Of a DNA stretch of 64,000 bases, positions 23,978 to 33,046 are shown in pieces; position 1 is the first letter of the stretch, and every line of letters begins with the position of its first letter. A program made the position numbers and the translations under genes. Source of the stretch: Rhizobium sp. CF122 (GTDB lineage: Bacteria; Pseudomonadota; Alphaproteobacteria; Rhizobiales; Rhizobiaceae). The DNA is taken from the NCBI RefSeq assembly GCF_000282035.1, contig NZ_AKKA01000067.1, positions 1-64,000 of the forward strand, in the 5' to 3' direction. The notes below the pieces were generated by a model. That model saw only the letters and a list, made by a program, of their open reading frames with translations. It was not told the origin of the DNA and made no database searches.

Positions 23978-24847
23978 ATGACTATTTCCGTGGAATTATG
24001 CTCCTATCCCGAGCTTGACGATCGGATCACCATCGTCAGGGCGGGAGACGAGGTTGACGCCATCTTCGTGCGCACGGAGAGATTTAACGTCCTGATCGAC
24101 ACTCTCGGAACGCCTGAGCTATGTCGGATGGCACTGGATCTCCTTGATGAGGACGTGCGCGCTCGTCCTCTGATCGTCGTAAATTCGCACATGGACTGGG
24201 ATCATTTCTGGGGCAACGCTGCGATTGCCGGGAAAGCCCCTATTGTCGCCCATGCTGCTGCACGTGAACGTCTGAACGACCCCTCCTCCCTCCAAGTTCT
24301 GAACGAGAAGATAGGCGAGGATTCGCGGTTTCAAAACGTCGAGCTCATAGCGCCTGACATCACCTTTTCAGGTTCGATGACCCTTCATGGCGGCGATCTC
24401 ACGCTCGAGCTAATTCACACACCGGGGCACACGCCTGACCATATTGCGGTGTGGATTCCGGAAATCCGTGTCTGCCTGGCTGTCGACGCGGTGGAATACC
24501 CTATTCCGGAGGTCTGGAGCAAAACCGCCAGTGATCTCCGGCTAATCTGCTCATCCCTCGAACGAATACGTGACTTGGACGCTAGATTTGTCATCCCTGC
24601 CCACGGAAAGACGCTCTCGCCTTCCACTGTGAACGACAACTTGTCATACTTCCGAGAATTGGCTGCCCGCGTCGAAAACTTAAACGAGTGGGAGCTATCC
24701 AACTCCGAGCTGGCCAAATTGATGGACCTTCGACTTCAGGATTTCGTAGCCATCCCGGCCGACATGCCGCCGCGGGTGGTGGAATTTTATGAAAGGTGTC
24801 ACGGAACCAACCTCGGGGCGACAGTTCAAGCACGCATAGAGGGTTGA
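23978..24847 (+). CDS. MBL-fold metallo-hydrolase
   Basis: A 289-residue metallo-beta-lactamase-fold protein. The motif SHMDWDHFWGN near residue 69 is HxDWDH, a variant of HxHxDH in which the first Asp replaces His; THTPGHTPDHIAV near residue 146 and PAHGKTL near 208 give other metal ligands. The body is less GC-rich at third codon positions than its neighbours (many ATT, TTT, AAT codons), so it may have been acquired. A short helical tail carries a substrate-side motif not recognised. Substrate unknown. Confidence 0.75.
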   Translation: MTISVELCSYPELDDRITIVRAGDEVDAIFVRTERFNVLIDTLGTPELCRMALDLLDEDVRARPLIVVNSHMDWDHFWGNAAIAGKAPIVAHAAARERLNDPSSLQVLNEKIGEDSRFQNVELIAPDITFSGSMTLHGGDLTLELIHTPGHTPDHIAVWIPEIRVCLAVDAVEYPIPEVWSKTASDLRLICSSLERIRDLDARFVIPAHGKTLSPSTVNDNLSYFRELAARVENLNEWELSNSELAKLMDLRLQDFVAIPADMPPRVVEFYERCHGTNLGATVQARIEG

Positions 24848-24903
24848 GTTTCTCGCAAGCACCACAGGTCTGCTGATCACTCCCTCGCTAGCCCTCGCAA
24901 TCG

Positions 24904-25854
24904 CTAGATTTTCAGGCCGAGGACGCCGGCGAGCATCTCAAAGCGCGCCGGAAGTTTCCCGGGTGCCTCGCCGTCGCTATCGATGGGAATCGGCTCCTTG
25001 CAGATCGGCCATGCTTCGACGAGCCTGGCGCGATGGATGCTGACAAGCGGGCTCCTGACGTGGCCGCCGCCATAGATGCTGTTCATCAGCGACAGCACCT
25101 TCAGCCTGCCGGCGCCGCGGATGATGACTACGTCGAACAGGCCATCGGCAACATCCGCGTCGGGAGCCACTTTCATGCCACCACCGAACCAGGCGCCGTT
25201 GGCAACGGCGACCGCCGTGATCGGACCGTCATAGACATCCTCGCCATCCAGCCGAAGGCGGATATTGCGCGGCTTGTAGCGCAGGATCTGCAATAGGCTG
25301 TGGAAGAGGAAGACCATCGGTCCCGGCAGCCGTTGGCCCGTGCGCGCCTCGTTGACGGCACGCACGATATGACCAGACACGCCAAAGCTTGCGATATTGG
25401 CAAAGTGGCGCGTCACCGTGTCGCCGTCCTCATCGTCGCAGGTCAGCAGCCCGGCATCGATCTGCCGCACGGACGGAGACATCAGCCCTTCGGCGATCTT
25501 GGCAGGGTCGCGCGATATCGGGAAATTGCGGGCGAAGTCGCAGCCGGTCCCGGTGGCGATGAACGAGAAGGCCGTAGCCGGCCGCTGCGATTTCAGAATG
25601 CCGCCGGCCACCTCGCCGATCGTCCCGTCGCCGCCGACGGCGATCACAAGGTCGGCGCCATCATCTGCCAGTTCGCGCCCGAAGCGCCCGGCATCGCCGA
25701 AGCCCTTGGTTTCACGCAGGCTGAGATCGGTGAATCTCGCCTCGATGGCGCGCCGCAGCGTCGACCAGAACAGTTTCTTTCCGCGCCCGCCGGACGCCGG
25801 GTTCAAAACGATACCGATTTTCAAGCGGTCTGCGCTCCCCGCGCCAGCCAGCAT
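24904..25854 (-). CDS. Diacylglycerol/lipid kinase (YegS/DagK-like)
   Basis: A 316-residue lipid kinase. The catalytic core shows IGIVLNPASGGRGKKLFW, then LVIAVGGDGTIGEVAGGI with the GGDGT motif, and FIATGTGCDFARNF. The C-terminal beta-sandwich holds GAWFGGGMKVAPDADVADG. Such enzymes phosphorylate diacylglycerol or related lipids using ATP at the inner membrane. The ATG at 25854 has no clear ribosome site; a TTG at 25824 (LKIGIV) after GGGGAG is a possible start. It is followed upstream by a lipoprotein gene on the same strand. Confidence 0.85.
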   Translation of the reverse strand: MLAGAGSADRLKIGIVLNPASGGRGKKLFWSTLRRAIEARFTDLSLRETKGFGDAGRFGRELADDGADLVIAVGGDGTIGEVAGGILKSQRPATAFSFIATGTGCDFARNFPISRDPAKIAEGLMSPSVRQIDAGLLTCDDEDGDTVTRHFANIASFGVSGHIVRAVNEARTGQRLPGPMVFLFHSLLQILRYKPRNIRLRLDGEDVYDGPITAVAVANGAWFGGGMKVAPDADVADGLFDVVIIRGAGRLKVLSLMNSIYGGGHVRSPLVSIHRARLVEAWPICKEPIPIDSDGEAPGKLPARFEMLAGVLGLKI

Positions 25855-25879
25855 AGCGAAGCGGAAATAAGGACGTTTT

Positions 25880-26524
25880 TCAGGCCTTCTTCTTTTTCGT
25901 CGACACCGGTCCCTGATCGAAACCAATGTTTACGCGCACCAGCGCGCCAGAGCCGACAGGAAGCTTGATGCCGTCCTTGCGGAACAGGGCCTGCGTGGCG
26001 CCGGAGCCGACCTCGACCGGGAAGTTCGTCACTTCCGAATAGAGCGCATCCTCGCCGTCGTAGACCGTGATACGGACCGGAAGCGTGACTTTGCCAGACG
26101 AACCGCTCGGACCAGCGAGAACGCGAAGTTGGGCAACCACCGTCATCGTCAGGTTCGTGTCGTTGAGGCTGCACTGGCGGCTGTAGTCGCCGATCGATGC
26201 CTGGTAGGCGAGTTTCTCCGCATCACCGGTCCTGGCTCCGCCGGCATAAGTCCGGAAGATTGCGTCGCTGTCCTTCATGAACATCTGCGGGCACGCGCCC
26301 TGGACAACCGAGGCAGTGGCGCCCGACGCGGTCTTGGCGGTACCGATCGAAGGATCGTTGGACGACGGGTTGGTTGGCGCCAGCGGCATGATCTGCCCAT
26401 TGCTATTCGACTGGGCCGGTGCCGTTGCGCTGTCCGAGCCACCGCCGACGCCAAGGGAGTTGCAACCGGCAAGAATTGCCGCAAGCGAAGCTGAAACGAT
26501 GAGACGCGAGACCTTGCCAAGCAC
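25880..26524 (-). CDS. Lipoprotein of unknown function
   Basis: A 214-residue lipoprotein. The signal VLGKVSRLIVSASLAAILAGC ends in lipobox LAGC, shown here in part as LIVSASLAAILAGC. A Ser/Thr/Pro-rich linker follows (to about residue 60), then a beta-rich domain with two Cys (QGACPQMFM and SRQCSLND) and repeats of TVVAQLRVLAGP and VRITVYDGEDALYS. The C-terminus is Lys-rich (STKKKKA). GTG 26524 was chosen as start because GAGAGGG lies upstream; the ORF can be read 21 bases further from a TTG. Role in the envelope unknown. Confidence 0.72.
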   Translation of the reverse strand: MLGKVSRLIVSASLAAILAGCNSLGVGGGSDSATAPAQSNSNGQIMPLAPTNPSSNDPSIGTAKTASGATASVVQGACPQMFMKDSDAIFRTYAGGARTGDAEKLAYQASIGDYSRQCSLNDTNLTMTVVAQLRVLAGPSGSSGKVTLPVRITVYDGEDALYSEVTNFPVEVGSGATQALFRKDGIKLPVGSGALVRVNIGFDQGPVSTKKKKA

Positions 26525-26754
26525 GATTTTCCACCCTCTCCACAAAGTTTTTTGGCAGGCCCAATCACTTGATGGCAGGCCTTTCGTGACAGTTTGCGAT
26601 GGTCTATATCAGCGGCGCAAACAAAAATCGATTGGGTAAGAACCGTTTTGATGCACATTTCGGGATTGCAGGCGATGGCCGGCAGGGCAAGCGAGATGCG
26701 GCGCGAGGCATACTTTCCCTCCAACCCGGACTTTCTCCGGCCGGCACATCAAGG

Positions 26755-28155
26755 ATGACGACAGTGGATTATATCTCGACCCGCGGCGAAGCCCCTTCCC
26801 TCGGTTTCTGCGATGCATTGCTGGCGGGTCTGGCGCGCGATGGCGGCCTTTATGTGCCGCGCAAGTGGCCGCATTTCTCAAAAAAGGAAATTCGGGCGCT
26901 TCGCGGCAAGAGCTATCAGGAGATTGCCTTCGCCATCCTGTTGCCCTTCACCAATGGCGAGATTCCGGGCGAGACCTTCCGTTCGATGATCGACGAGGCG
27001 TATGGGACTTTCCGCCACCCGGCGATCGCCCCGCTTGTGCAGGCCGGTCCGAACAGCTTCGTCATGGAACTCTTCCACGGCACGACGTTGGCTTTCAAGG
27101 ATGTCGCCATGCAGCTGCTCGCCCGGCTGATGGACTACGCGCTGGAAAAGCGCGGCGAGCGCGCGACCATCGTCGGCGCAACCTCCGGCGATACCGGGGG
27201 GGCCGCCATCGACGCCTTTGCCGGCCGCGAACGCACCGACATCTTCATTCTCTTCCCGAACGGCAAGGTGTCGCCGGTGCAGCAGCGTCAGATGACGACC
27301 TCCACCGCCTCCAACGTTCACGCGCTTGCCGTCGAAGGCAATTTCGACGATTGCCAGAACCTCGTCAAAGCGATGTTCAACGACGCGCCGTTCCGCGATC
27401 GTGTCAAACTCTCTGGCGTCAACTCGATCAACTGGGCCCGCATCATGGCCCAGATTGTCTACTACTTCACGACGGCAATCGCGCTCGGCGGCCCGGACCG
27501 TAAGATTTCGTTTACCGTGCCGACCGGCAATTTCGGCGACATCTTTGCCGGTTACTGCGCAAAGCGCATGGGCCTGCCGATCGGCAAACTTGTCGTTGCC
27601 ACCAACGAGAACGATATCCTGGAGCGCACGCTGAAGACCGGCCGCTACGAGATGAAGGCGGTGAAGGCCACAACCTCGCCCTCGATGGACATCCAGATCT
27701 CCTCGAACTTCGAGCGTCTGCTGTTCGAGGCCTATGATCGCGACGCTTCCAAGGTCCGCGCGGCGATGAATAGTCTGAAGCAATCCAACGGCTTCGAGAT
27801 TGCGAAGGAGGCCCTTGCCTTCATCAAGAAGGACTTCCGCGCCGGCCGCGCCAGCGAGAAACAGGTCGCCCAAACGATCAAGAAAACCCATGCCGAAACC
27901 GGCTATCTCCTCGATCCGCATTCGGCGATCGGCGTCTTCGTTGCGGCAAAGCACGAGAAACCGAACACGCCGATGGTTACGCTTGCCACCGCGCACCCGG
28001 CGAAATTCCCGGCCGCCGTAAAATCCGCCTCCGGTATTGACCCCGCGCTTCCGACGTGGCTTGCTGATCTGATGCACAAGGAGGAGCGCTTTCAGATCGT
28101 GAAGCCTGAGCTCAAAGCCATTGAGACCTTCATCGGCGAGCATAGTCGGGCCTAA
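26755..28155 (+). CDS. thrC: Threonine synthase
   Basis: A 466-residue PLP enzyme that makes threonine from O-phosphohomoserine. The start ATG 26755 gives MTTVDYISTRGEAPSLGF, the usual N-terminus. The PLP Lys lies in HGTTLAFKDVAMQLLAR near residue 115, and the phosphate-binding loop in GATSGDTGGAAIDAF. The C-terminal part shows LDPHSAIGVFVA. It is one step after homoserine kinase, whose gene thrB lies at 42358-43323. The M16 peptidase gene follows by 26 bases, so they may be co-transcribed. Confidence 0.96.
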   Translation: MTTVDYISTRGEAPSLGFCDALLAGLARDGGLYVPRKWPHFSKKEIRALRGKSYQEIAFAILLPFTNGEIPGETFRSMIDEAYGTFRHPAIAPLVQAGPNSFVMELFHGTTLAFKDVAMQLLARLMDYALEKRGERATIVGATSGDTGGAAIDAFAGRERTDIFILFPNGKVSPVQQRQMTTSTASNVHALAVEGNFDDCQNLVKAMFNDAPFRDRVKLSGVNSINWARIMAQIVYYFTTAIALGGPDRKISFTVPTGNFGDIFAGYCAKRMGLPIGKLVVATNENDILERTLKTGRYEMKAVKATTSPSMDIQISSNFERLLFEAYDRDASKVRAAMNSLKQSNGFEIAKEALAFIKKDFRAGRASEKQVAQTIKKTHAETGYLLDPHSAIGVFVAAKHEKPNTPMVTLATAHPAKFPAAVKSASGIDPALPTWLADLMHKEERFQIVKPELKAIETFIGEHSRA

Positions 28156-28181
28156 GTAAAGCAGGCGCAGAAAGATAGCCA

Positions 28182-29480
28182 ATGACAGTTGAGTGCACCC
28201 GGCTCAAATCCGGGCTGACAGTAGTCACACAGACCATGCCGCATCTGGAAAGCGTTGCGCTGGGAGTTTGGATCAAATCAGGATCGCGCAACGAGACGAC
28301 AGACGAGCATGGCATTGCCCACCTGCTCGAGCACATGGCCTTCAAGGGCACGGCGCGCCGCAGCGCGCGCGAAATCGCCGAAGAGATCGAGGATGTCGGC
28401 GGCGAGGTCAATGCCGCGACCTCCACGGAAACGACCTCCTACTATGCCCGCGTTCTCAAGGACCATGTGCCGCTTGCCGTCGACATCCTTGCCGATATCC
28501 TGACGGAATCGGCCTTCGAGGAGGAAGAACTCGAGCGCGAAAAGCAGGTCATCCTGCAGGAAATCAACGCCGCAAACGACACGCCTGACGACGTCGTTTT
28601 CGACAAGTTCTCAGAAACCGCTTATCGCGACCAGACGCTCGGCCGGGCGATCCTCGGTACGCCGCAAACCGTGGTGTCGTTCACGCCGCAGCAGATCCGT
28701 GGCTATCTCAGCCGCAATTACACGACCGACCGGATGTTCGTCGTCGCGACCGGCGCCGTCCAGCACGACGAGTTTGTTCGCATGGTCGAGGATCGCTTCG
28801 CCAGCCTTCCCACCTCTCCATCGGCAACGCCCGTGATGGAGCCGGCAAAATATATCGGCGGCAACATCCGCGAGACGCGCGACCTGATGGATGCGCAGAT
28901 TTTGCTCGGCTTCGAAGGCAAAGCCTATCACGCCCGCGACTTCTACTGTTCGCAGATTCTCGCCAACATCCTCGGCGGTGGCATGTCGTCCCGCCTGTTC
29001 CAGGAAGTGCGCGAGATCCGCGGTCTCTGCTACTCCATCTATGCCTTCCACTGGGGCTTTTCCGATACCGGTATCTTCGGCATCCATGCCGCCACCGGCG
29101 GCGAGAACCTGCCGGAACTGGTGCCCGTTATCATTGACGAGCTTCACAAGTCGGCAGCAACCATCGAGCAGAAGGAAATCGAACGCGCCCGCGCCCAGAT
29201 CCGCGCCCAGCTGCTGATGGGTCAGGAAAGTCCAGCCGCCCGCGCCGGTCAGATCGCAAGGCAGATGATGCTTTACGGCCGCCCGATCTCCAACCAGGAG
29301 ATGATGGAACGGTTGGAAGGCATTACGGTCGGGCGACTGACGGATCTTGCTGGACGCCTGTTCTTCGACACCGTGCCGACGCTCTCGGCCATCGGCCCGC
29401 TCGAACATTTGGCTCCGATGGAAGACATCGCCGCATCTCTTTCCTCGCCCGCTCCTCAGAGCAAACAGGCCCTCGTCTGA
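28182..29480 (+). CDS. M16-family zinc peptidase (processing-peptidase-like)
   Basis: A 432-residue M16B peptidase similar to the beta subunit of the mitochondrial processing peptidase. The inverted zinc motif HLLEH is at residues 47-51 (IAHLLEHMAFKGT), and the third ligand Glu is in ELEREKQVILQEINAANDTP near residue 127. The C-terminal half carries the second M16 domain with NILGGGMSSRLFQEVRE. No signal peptide is seen, so it works in the cytosol, or near the membrane, on short or unfolded peptides. It lies downstream of thrC and upstream of a GNAT gene. Confidence 0.88.
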   Translation: MTVECTRLKSGLTVVTQTMPHLESVALGVWIKSGSRNETTDEHGIAHLLEHMAFKGTARRSAREIAEEIEDVGGEVNAATSTETTSYYARVLKDHVPLAVDILADILTESAFEEEELEREKQVILQEINAANDTPDDVVFDKFSETAYRDQTLGRAILGTPQTVVSFTPQQIRGYLSRNYTTDRMFVVATGAVQHDEFVRMVEDRFASLPTSPSATPVMEPAKYIGGNIRETRDLMDAQILLGFEGKAYHARDFYCSQILANILGGGMSSRLFQEVREIRGLCYSIYAFHWGFSDTGIFGIHAATGGENLPELVPVIIDELHKSAATIEQKEIERARAQIRAQLLMGQESPAARAGQIARQMMLYGRPISNQEMMERLEGITVGRLTDLAGRLFFDTVPTLSAIGPLEHLAPMEDIAASLSSPAPQSKQALV

Positions 29481-29508
29481 CCTGATATCCATGTGCCGGG
29501 GGTGATCG

Positions 29509-30123
29509 ATGGCAAAATCGGTTTTTCGGTTCCTGTCGCGGCAACCGGATTCAGTGGAACTCGAGAACGAGCACTATGTGCTGCGCCTACCGCGCTACCA
29601 GGATTTCAACCAGTGGCATAAGTTGCGGGCGGCCAGCCGGCAGTTTCTGGAACCCTGGGAGCCGACATGGCGCCGCGACGAGTTGACCGAGGGCGCCTAC
29701 CGCGCCCGCGTCATCCGCGGCAAGCAGGAATACGCCTCCGGCCAGGCCATCCCGCTCTTCCTCTTTCACAAGCAGAATATGACGCTGCTCGGCGGCATCA
29801 CGATCGGCTACATCAGGCGCGGTGCGGCACAAAGCTGCATGATTGGCTACTGGATGGGCGAGGCATACGCCGGCCAGGGCCACATGTTCGCCGCACTTCA
29901 ATTGGTTATACCCTATATCTTCGCAGGGCTTGAGTTGCACCGTATCGAAGCAGCCTGTATTCCAGACAATGCTCGGAGCATCCGCCTGCTTGAAAAAGCC
30001 GGGTTTCAGCGGGAAGGTTATCTGCGCGGATACTTGAAAATCAACGGTCAGTGGCACGACCATGTGATGTTCTCATTGCTCGCCACCGACACCGATAAAG
30101 GCAGGATAACCGACAGCCGATGA
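29509..30123 (+). CDS. GNAT acetyltransferase, RimJ/RimL-like
   Basis: A 204-residue GNAT protein of the RimJ class, which acetylates N-terminal amino groups of ribosomal proteins. Typical features are YWMGEAYAGQGHMFAALQLV (acetyl-CoA loop), RIEAACIPDNARSIRLLEKA and GFQREGYLRGYLKI. The real substrate cannot be told. Its stop codon overlaps the start of the following c-di-GMP signalling gene in the sequence ATGA (30120-30123), so translation of the two is coupled. Confidence 0.85.
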   Translation: MAKSVFRFLSRQPDSVELENEHYVLRLPRYQDFNQWHKLRAASRQFLEPWEPTWRRDELTEGAYRARVIRGKQEYASGQAIPLFLFHKQNMTLLGGITIGYIRRGAAQSCMIGYWMGEAYAGQGHMFAALQLVIPYIFAGLELHRIEAACIPDNARSIRLLEKAGFQREGYLRGYLKINGQWHDHVMFSLLATDTDKGRITDSR

Positions 30124-33032
30124 CTAACAATCGCATGCTGCTCTCATCACCGGCCGGACGATTGATCGCGGTGATCGCAGCTCTCTTGCTGTCAGCCTTC
30201 ATGCTAGCGGCAGGCCATGTTCAGGCAGCCGAACCGGTCAAGATCTCCCGTGACGATACAGCGCTCGATCTGACTGCCACGACGGAAATCTACGCCAACC
30301 AAGGGGAAGCCTTTCAAGTCTCGACGGCTGCCGGTGCCGATGGTATCCGCCGCCGTATTGAGGTACGTGCCAGCTCCGACAACCACCAGGGCGACTGGGC
30401 CGTCTTCGCGCTCGCCAACGTCTCCGACGAGCAGCTTGAGCGCGTGATCGTGGCGCCCCATTTCCGCCTGGTGAATTCGAAGCTGTTCTGGCCCGACCTC
30501 GGTTCGCAACGCATCATCGCCATTACGCCGAGCGAAGGTTTCGCGCTCGATCGGCAGCCGAGCGACGAGGCCGACGTGTTCCGCATCACGCTCAACCCCG
30601 GTGCGGTGATCACCTTCGTTGCCGAACTGACGACGCCGGAACTGCCGCAGATCTATCTCTGGGAACCGGACGCCTACAAGGACACGATCAACGCGTTTAC
30701 GCTTTATCGCGGCATCGTGCTCGGCATTGCCGGCCTGCTCGCGGTGTTCCTGACGATCCTTTTCGTGGTCAAGGGCACGTCCATGCTGCCGGCGACGGCC
30801 GCGCTAGCCTGGGCGGTGCTCGGCTATATCTGCGTCGACTTCGGATTTCTCGGCAAGCTGATCAGCATCGCTTCAGCCGACCAGCGAATATGGCGCGCCT
30901 GCGCCGAAGTCGCCCTCGCCTCCAGCTTCGTCATCTTCCTATTCACGTACCTCAACCTAAACCGCTGGCACACGCATCTCGGCTACCTCACGCTCGCCTG
31001 GGTGCTCGGCCTGGCGCTGCTCTTCGGCGTCGCGATCTATGACCCGGCAATCGCCGCCGGCATCGCGCGCCTGTCGTTTGCGCTGACGGCGACGATGGGT
31101 CTTCTGCTGATCGTCTATCTCGGCCTCAACCGCTATGACCGCGCTATTCTTCTGGTGCCGGCCTGGGCGCTGATCCTCGTCTGGATCTTCGGAGCCTGGC
31201 TGACGATCACCGGCCGGCTCGACAACGACATCATCCAGCCGGCTCTAGGCGGTGGCCTTGTTCTCATCGTCTTGCTGATCGGCTTTACCGTCATGCAGCA
31301 TGCCTTTGCCGGCGGCGCGTTCCAGCAGGGTCTGTTTTCCGATCTGGAGCGTCAATCGCTGGCTTTGACAGGCTCGGGCGATATGGTTTGGGACTGGGAC
31401 GTGGCGCGCGACCGCGTCGTCACGATCCCGGATGTTTCCGTCAAGCTCGGCTTACCGCCCGGCGCGATGCATGGCGCTGCCCGCAACTGGCTGCCGCGGC
31501 TCCATCCCGACGATCGCGACCGCTTCCGGGCAACCCTCGACGTCCTGCTCGAACATCGCCGCGGCCGACTGAACCACGAATTCCGCATCCGCGCCGAAGA
31601 TGGTCATTTCCACTGGCTTCTTATCCGCGCGCGGCCGGTGCTCGGCTCCAACGGCGAGATCATCCGCTGCGTCGGCACCATCGTCGACGTCACCGAACAG
31701 AAGAACTCAGTCGAACGACTGCTGCACGACGCGCTGCACGACAACCTGACCGGTTTGCCGAACCGCCAGTTGTTCCTCGATCGCCTGCAGGCCGTGCTTG
31801 CATTGGCACCCGGCGGCGAAACGCTGCGCCCGACGGTGATGGTGATCGATATCGATCGCTACAAGCTGGTGAACGATACGCTCGGGATCGCCGCCGGCGA
31901 CAACATCCTGATCGCACTCACGCGCCGTCTGCGTCGTCTTCTCAAACCGCAGGACACGCTCGCACGCCTTTCCGGCGACCAGTTCGGCCTTATCCTGACT
32001 TCCGAGCGTGACCCGACGAAGGTGGCAGACTTCGCCGACGCGATCAGCAAGGCGATCATGGTGCCGATCAACTTCGCCAATCGCGAGATCATCCTGACGG
32101 CGTCGATCGGCCTTGCCTCCTTCGTCGATCAGCAGGAAAGCGCCGCTGGAATGCTCAGCGATGCGGAGCTCGCGATGTACCGGGCCAAGCGCGCCGGCGG
32201 CAATCGCGTTGAGCCGTTCCAGCCCGCCTTCCGCGATTTCGGCGCCGACAGGCTGCAGCTCGAATCCGATCTGCGCCGCGCCATCGAGCGCAAGGAACTG
32301 TCGATGGTCTACCAGCCGATCGCCGGGCTGGAGGACGTGGAGATCGCTGGCTTCGAAGCCCTTATGCGATGGGAGCATCCGAAGCGCGGCAGCATCCCGC
32401 CTTCGGAGTTCATTCCGATTGCGGAGACATCCGATATCATCGACATGCTGGGCATCTTTGCCCTGGAGCAGGCGACGAACGACCTGATGGGTTGGGAGAA
32501 CCAGACCGGCGAGCTGCCGATCTTCGTCTCGATCAACCTCTCCAGCGCACAGCTGCTGAACAACGAGCTTTATGAAGATGTCCGCTCGGTGCTGGCGAAG
32601 ACCCATTGCGATCCTTCGCGTTTGAAGCTCGAGCTGACGGAATCCATGGTCATGGAGAACCCGGAACAGGCGCGCCTTGTGCTCGAGAAGCTGCGAGAAA
32701 TGGGGCTCGGCCTTGCGCTTGACGATTTCGGAACCGGCTATTCCTCCCTTGCCTATCTGACGCGCTTCCCGTTCGACACGATCAAGCTCGACAAGACGAT
32801 GGTGTGCGATGCGAGCGACAAGAAGGCGACCGTGCTCCGCTCGGTGATCGCCATGGCCCGCGAGCTTGACATGAAGGTCGTCGCCGAGGGGATCGAGTCC
32901 AACGAGGATGCGATCGAGCTCGCCAAGATGGGCTGCACCTTTGGGCAAAGCTACCTCTTCGGACCGCCAATGGCATCGGAGTCCGTCTTGCGCCTGCTGA
33001 AGGAGCGGTTCCCGCTGACGAAGCGCGCCTAA
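30120..33032 (+). CDS. Membrane PAS-GGDEF-EAL protein, probable c-di-GMP phosphodiesterase
   Basis: A 970-residue sensor. A signal-like helix is followed by a periplasmic beta-rich domain (to about residue 180, 7TMR-DISM-like), about seven membrane helices (190-405), a PAS domain (420-525), GGDEF (535-690) and EAL (715-960). The GGDEF site reads SGDQF, with Gln for the catalytic Glu, so cyclase activity is doubtful. The EAL site looks intact: FEALMRW, ELTESMVMENPEQ, LALDDFGTGYSS, KLDKTM and VVAEGIES. It probably breaks down c-di-GMP in response to an external or membrane signal. The gene is coupled to the GNAT gene before it. Confidence 0.9.
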   Translation: MTNNRMLLSSPAGRLIAVIAALLLSAFMLAAGHVQAAEPVKISRDDTALDLTATTEIYANQGEAFQVSTAAGADGIRRRIEVRASSDNHQGDWAVFALANVSDEQLERVIVAPHFRLVNSKLFWPDLGSQRIIAITPSEGFALDRQPSDEADVFRITLNPGAVITFVAELTTPELPQIYLWEPDAYKDTINAFTLYRGIVLGIAGLLAVFLTILFVVKGTSMLPATAALAWAVLGYICVDFGFLGKLISIASADQRIWRACAEVALASSFVIFLFTYLNLNRWHTHLGYLTLAWVLGLALLFGVAIYDPAIAAGIARLSFALTATMGLLLIVYLGLNRYDRAILLVPAWALILVWIFGAWLTITGRLDNDIIQPALGGGLVLIVLLIGFTVMQHAFAGGAFQQGLFSDLERQSLALTGSGDMVWDWDVARDRVVTIPDVSVKLGLPPGAMHGAARNWLPRLHPDDRDRFRATLDVLLEHRRGRLNHEFRIRAEDGHFHWLLIRARPVLGSNGEIIRCVGTIVDVTEQKNSVERLLHDALHDNLTGLPNRQLFLDRLQAVLALAPGGETLRPTVMVIDIDRYKLVNDTLGIAAGDNILIALTRRLRRLLKPQDTLARLSGDQFGLILTSERDPTKVADFADAISKAIMVPINFANREIILTASIGLASFVDQQESAAGMLSDAELAMYRAKRAGGNRVEPFQPAFRDFGADRLQLESDLRRAIERKELSMVYQPIAGLEDVEIAGFEALMRWEHPKRGSIPPSEFIPIAETSDIIDMLGIFALEQATNDLMGWENQTGELPIFVSINLSSAQLLNNELYEDVRSVLAKTHCDPSRLKLELTESMVMENPEQARLVLEKLREMGLGLALDDFGTGYSSLAYLTRFPFDTIKLDKTMVCDASDKKATVLRSVIAMARELDMKVVAEGIESNEDAIELAKMGCTFGQSYLFGPPMASESVLRLLKERFPLTKRA

Positions 33033-33046
33033 GCTGCCCGCAGCCG

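Noticed and set aside
26878..28182. A 434-codon - strand frame over thrC
   Set aside because: Complements the whole of a certain gene; composition is that of a shadow frame.
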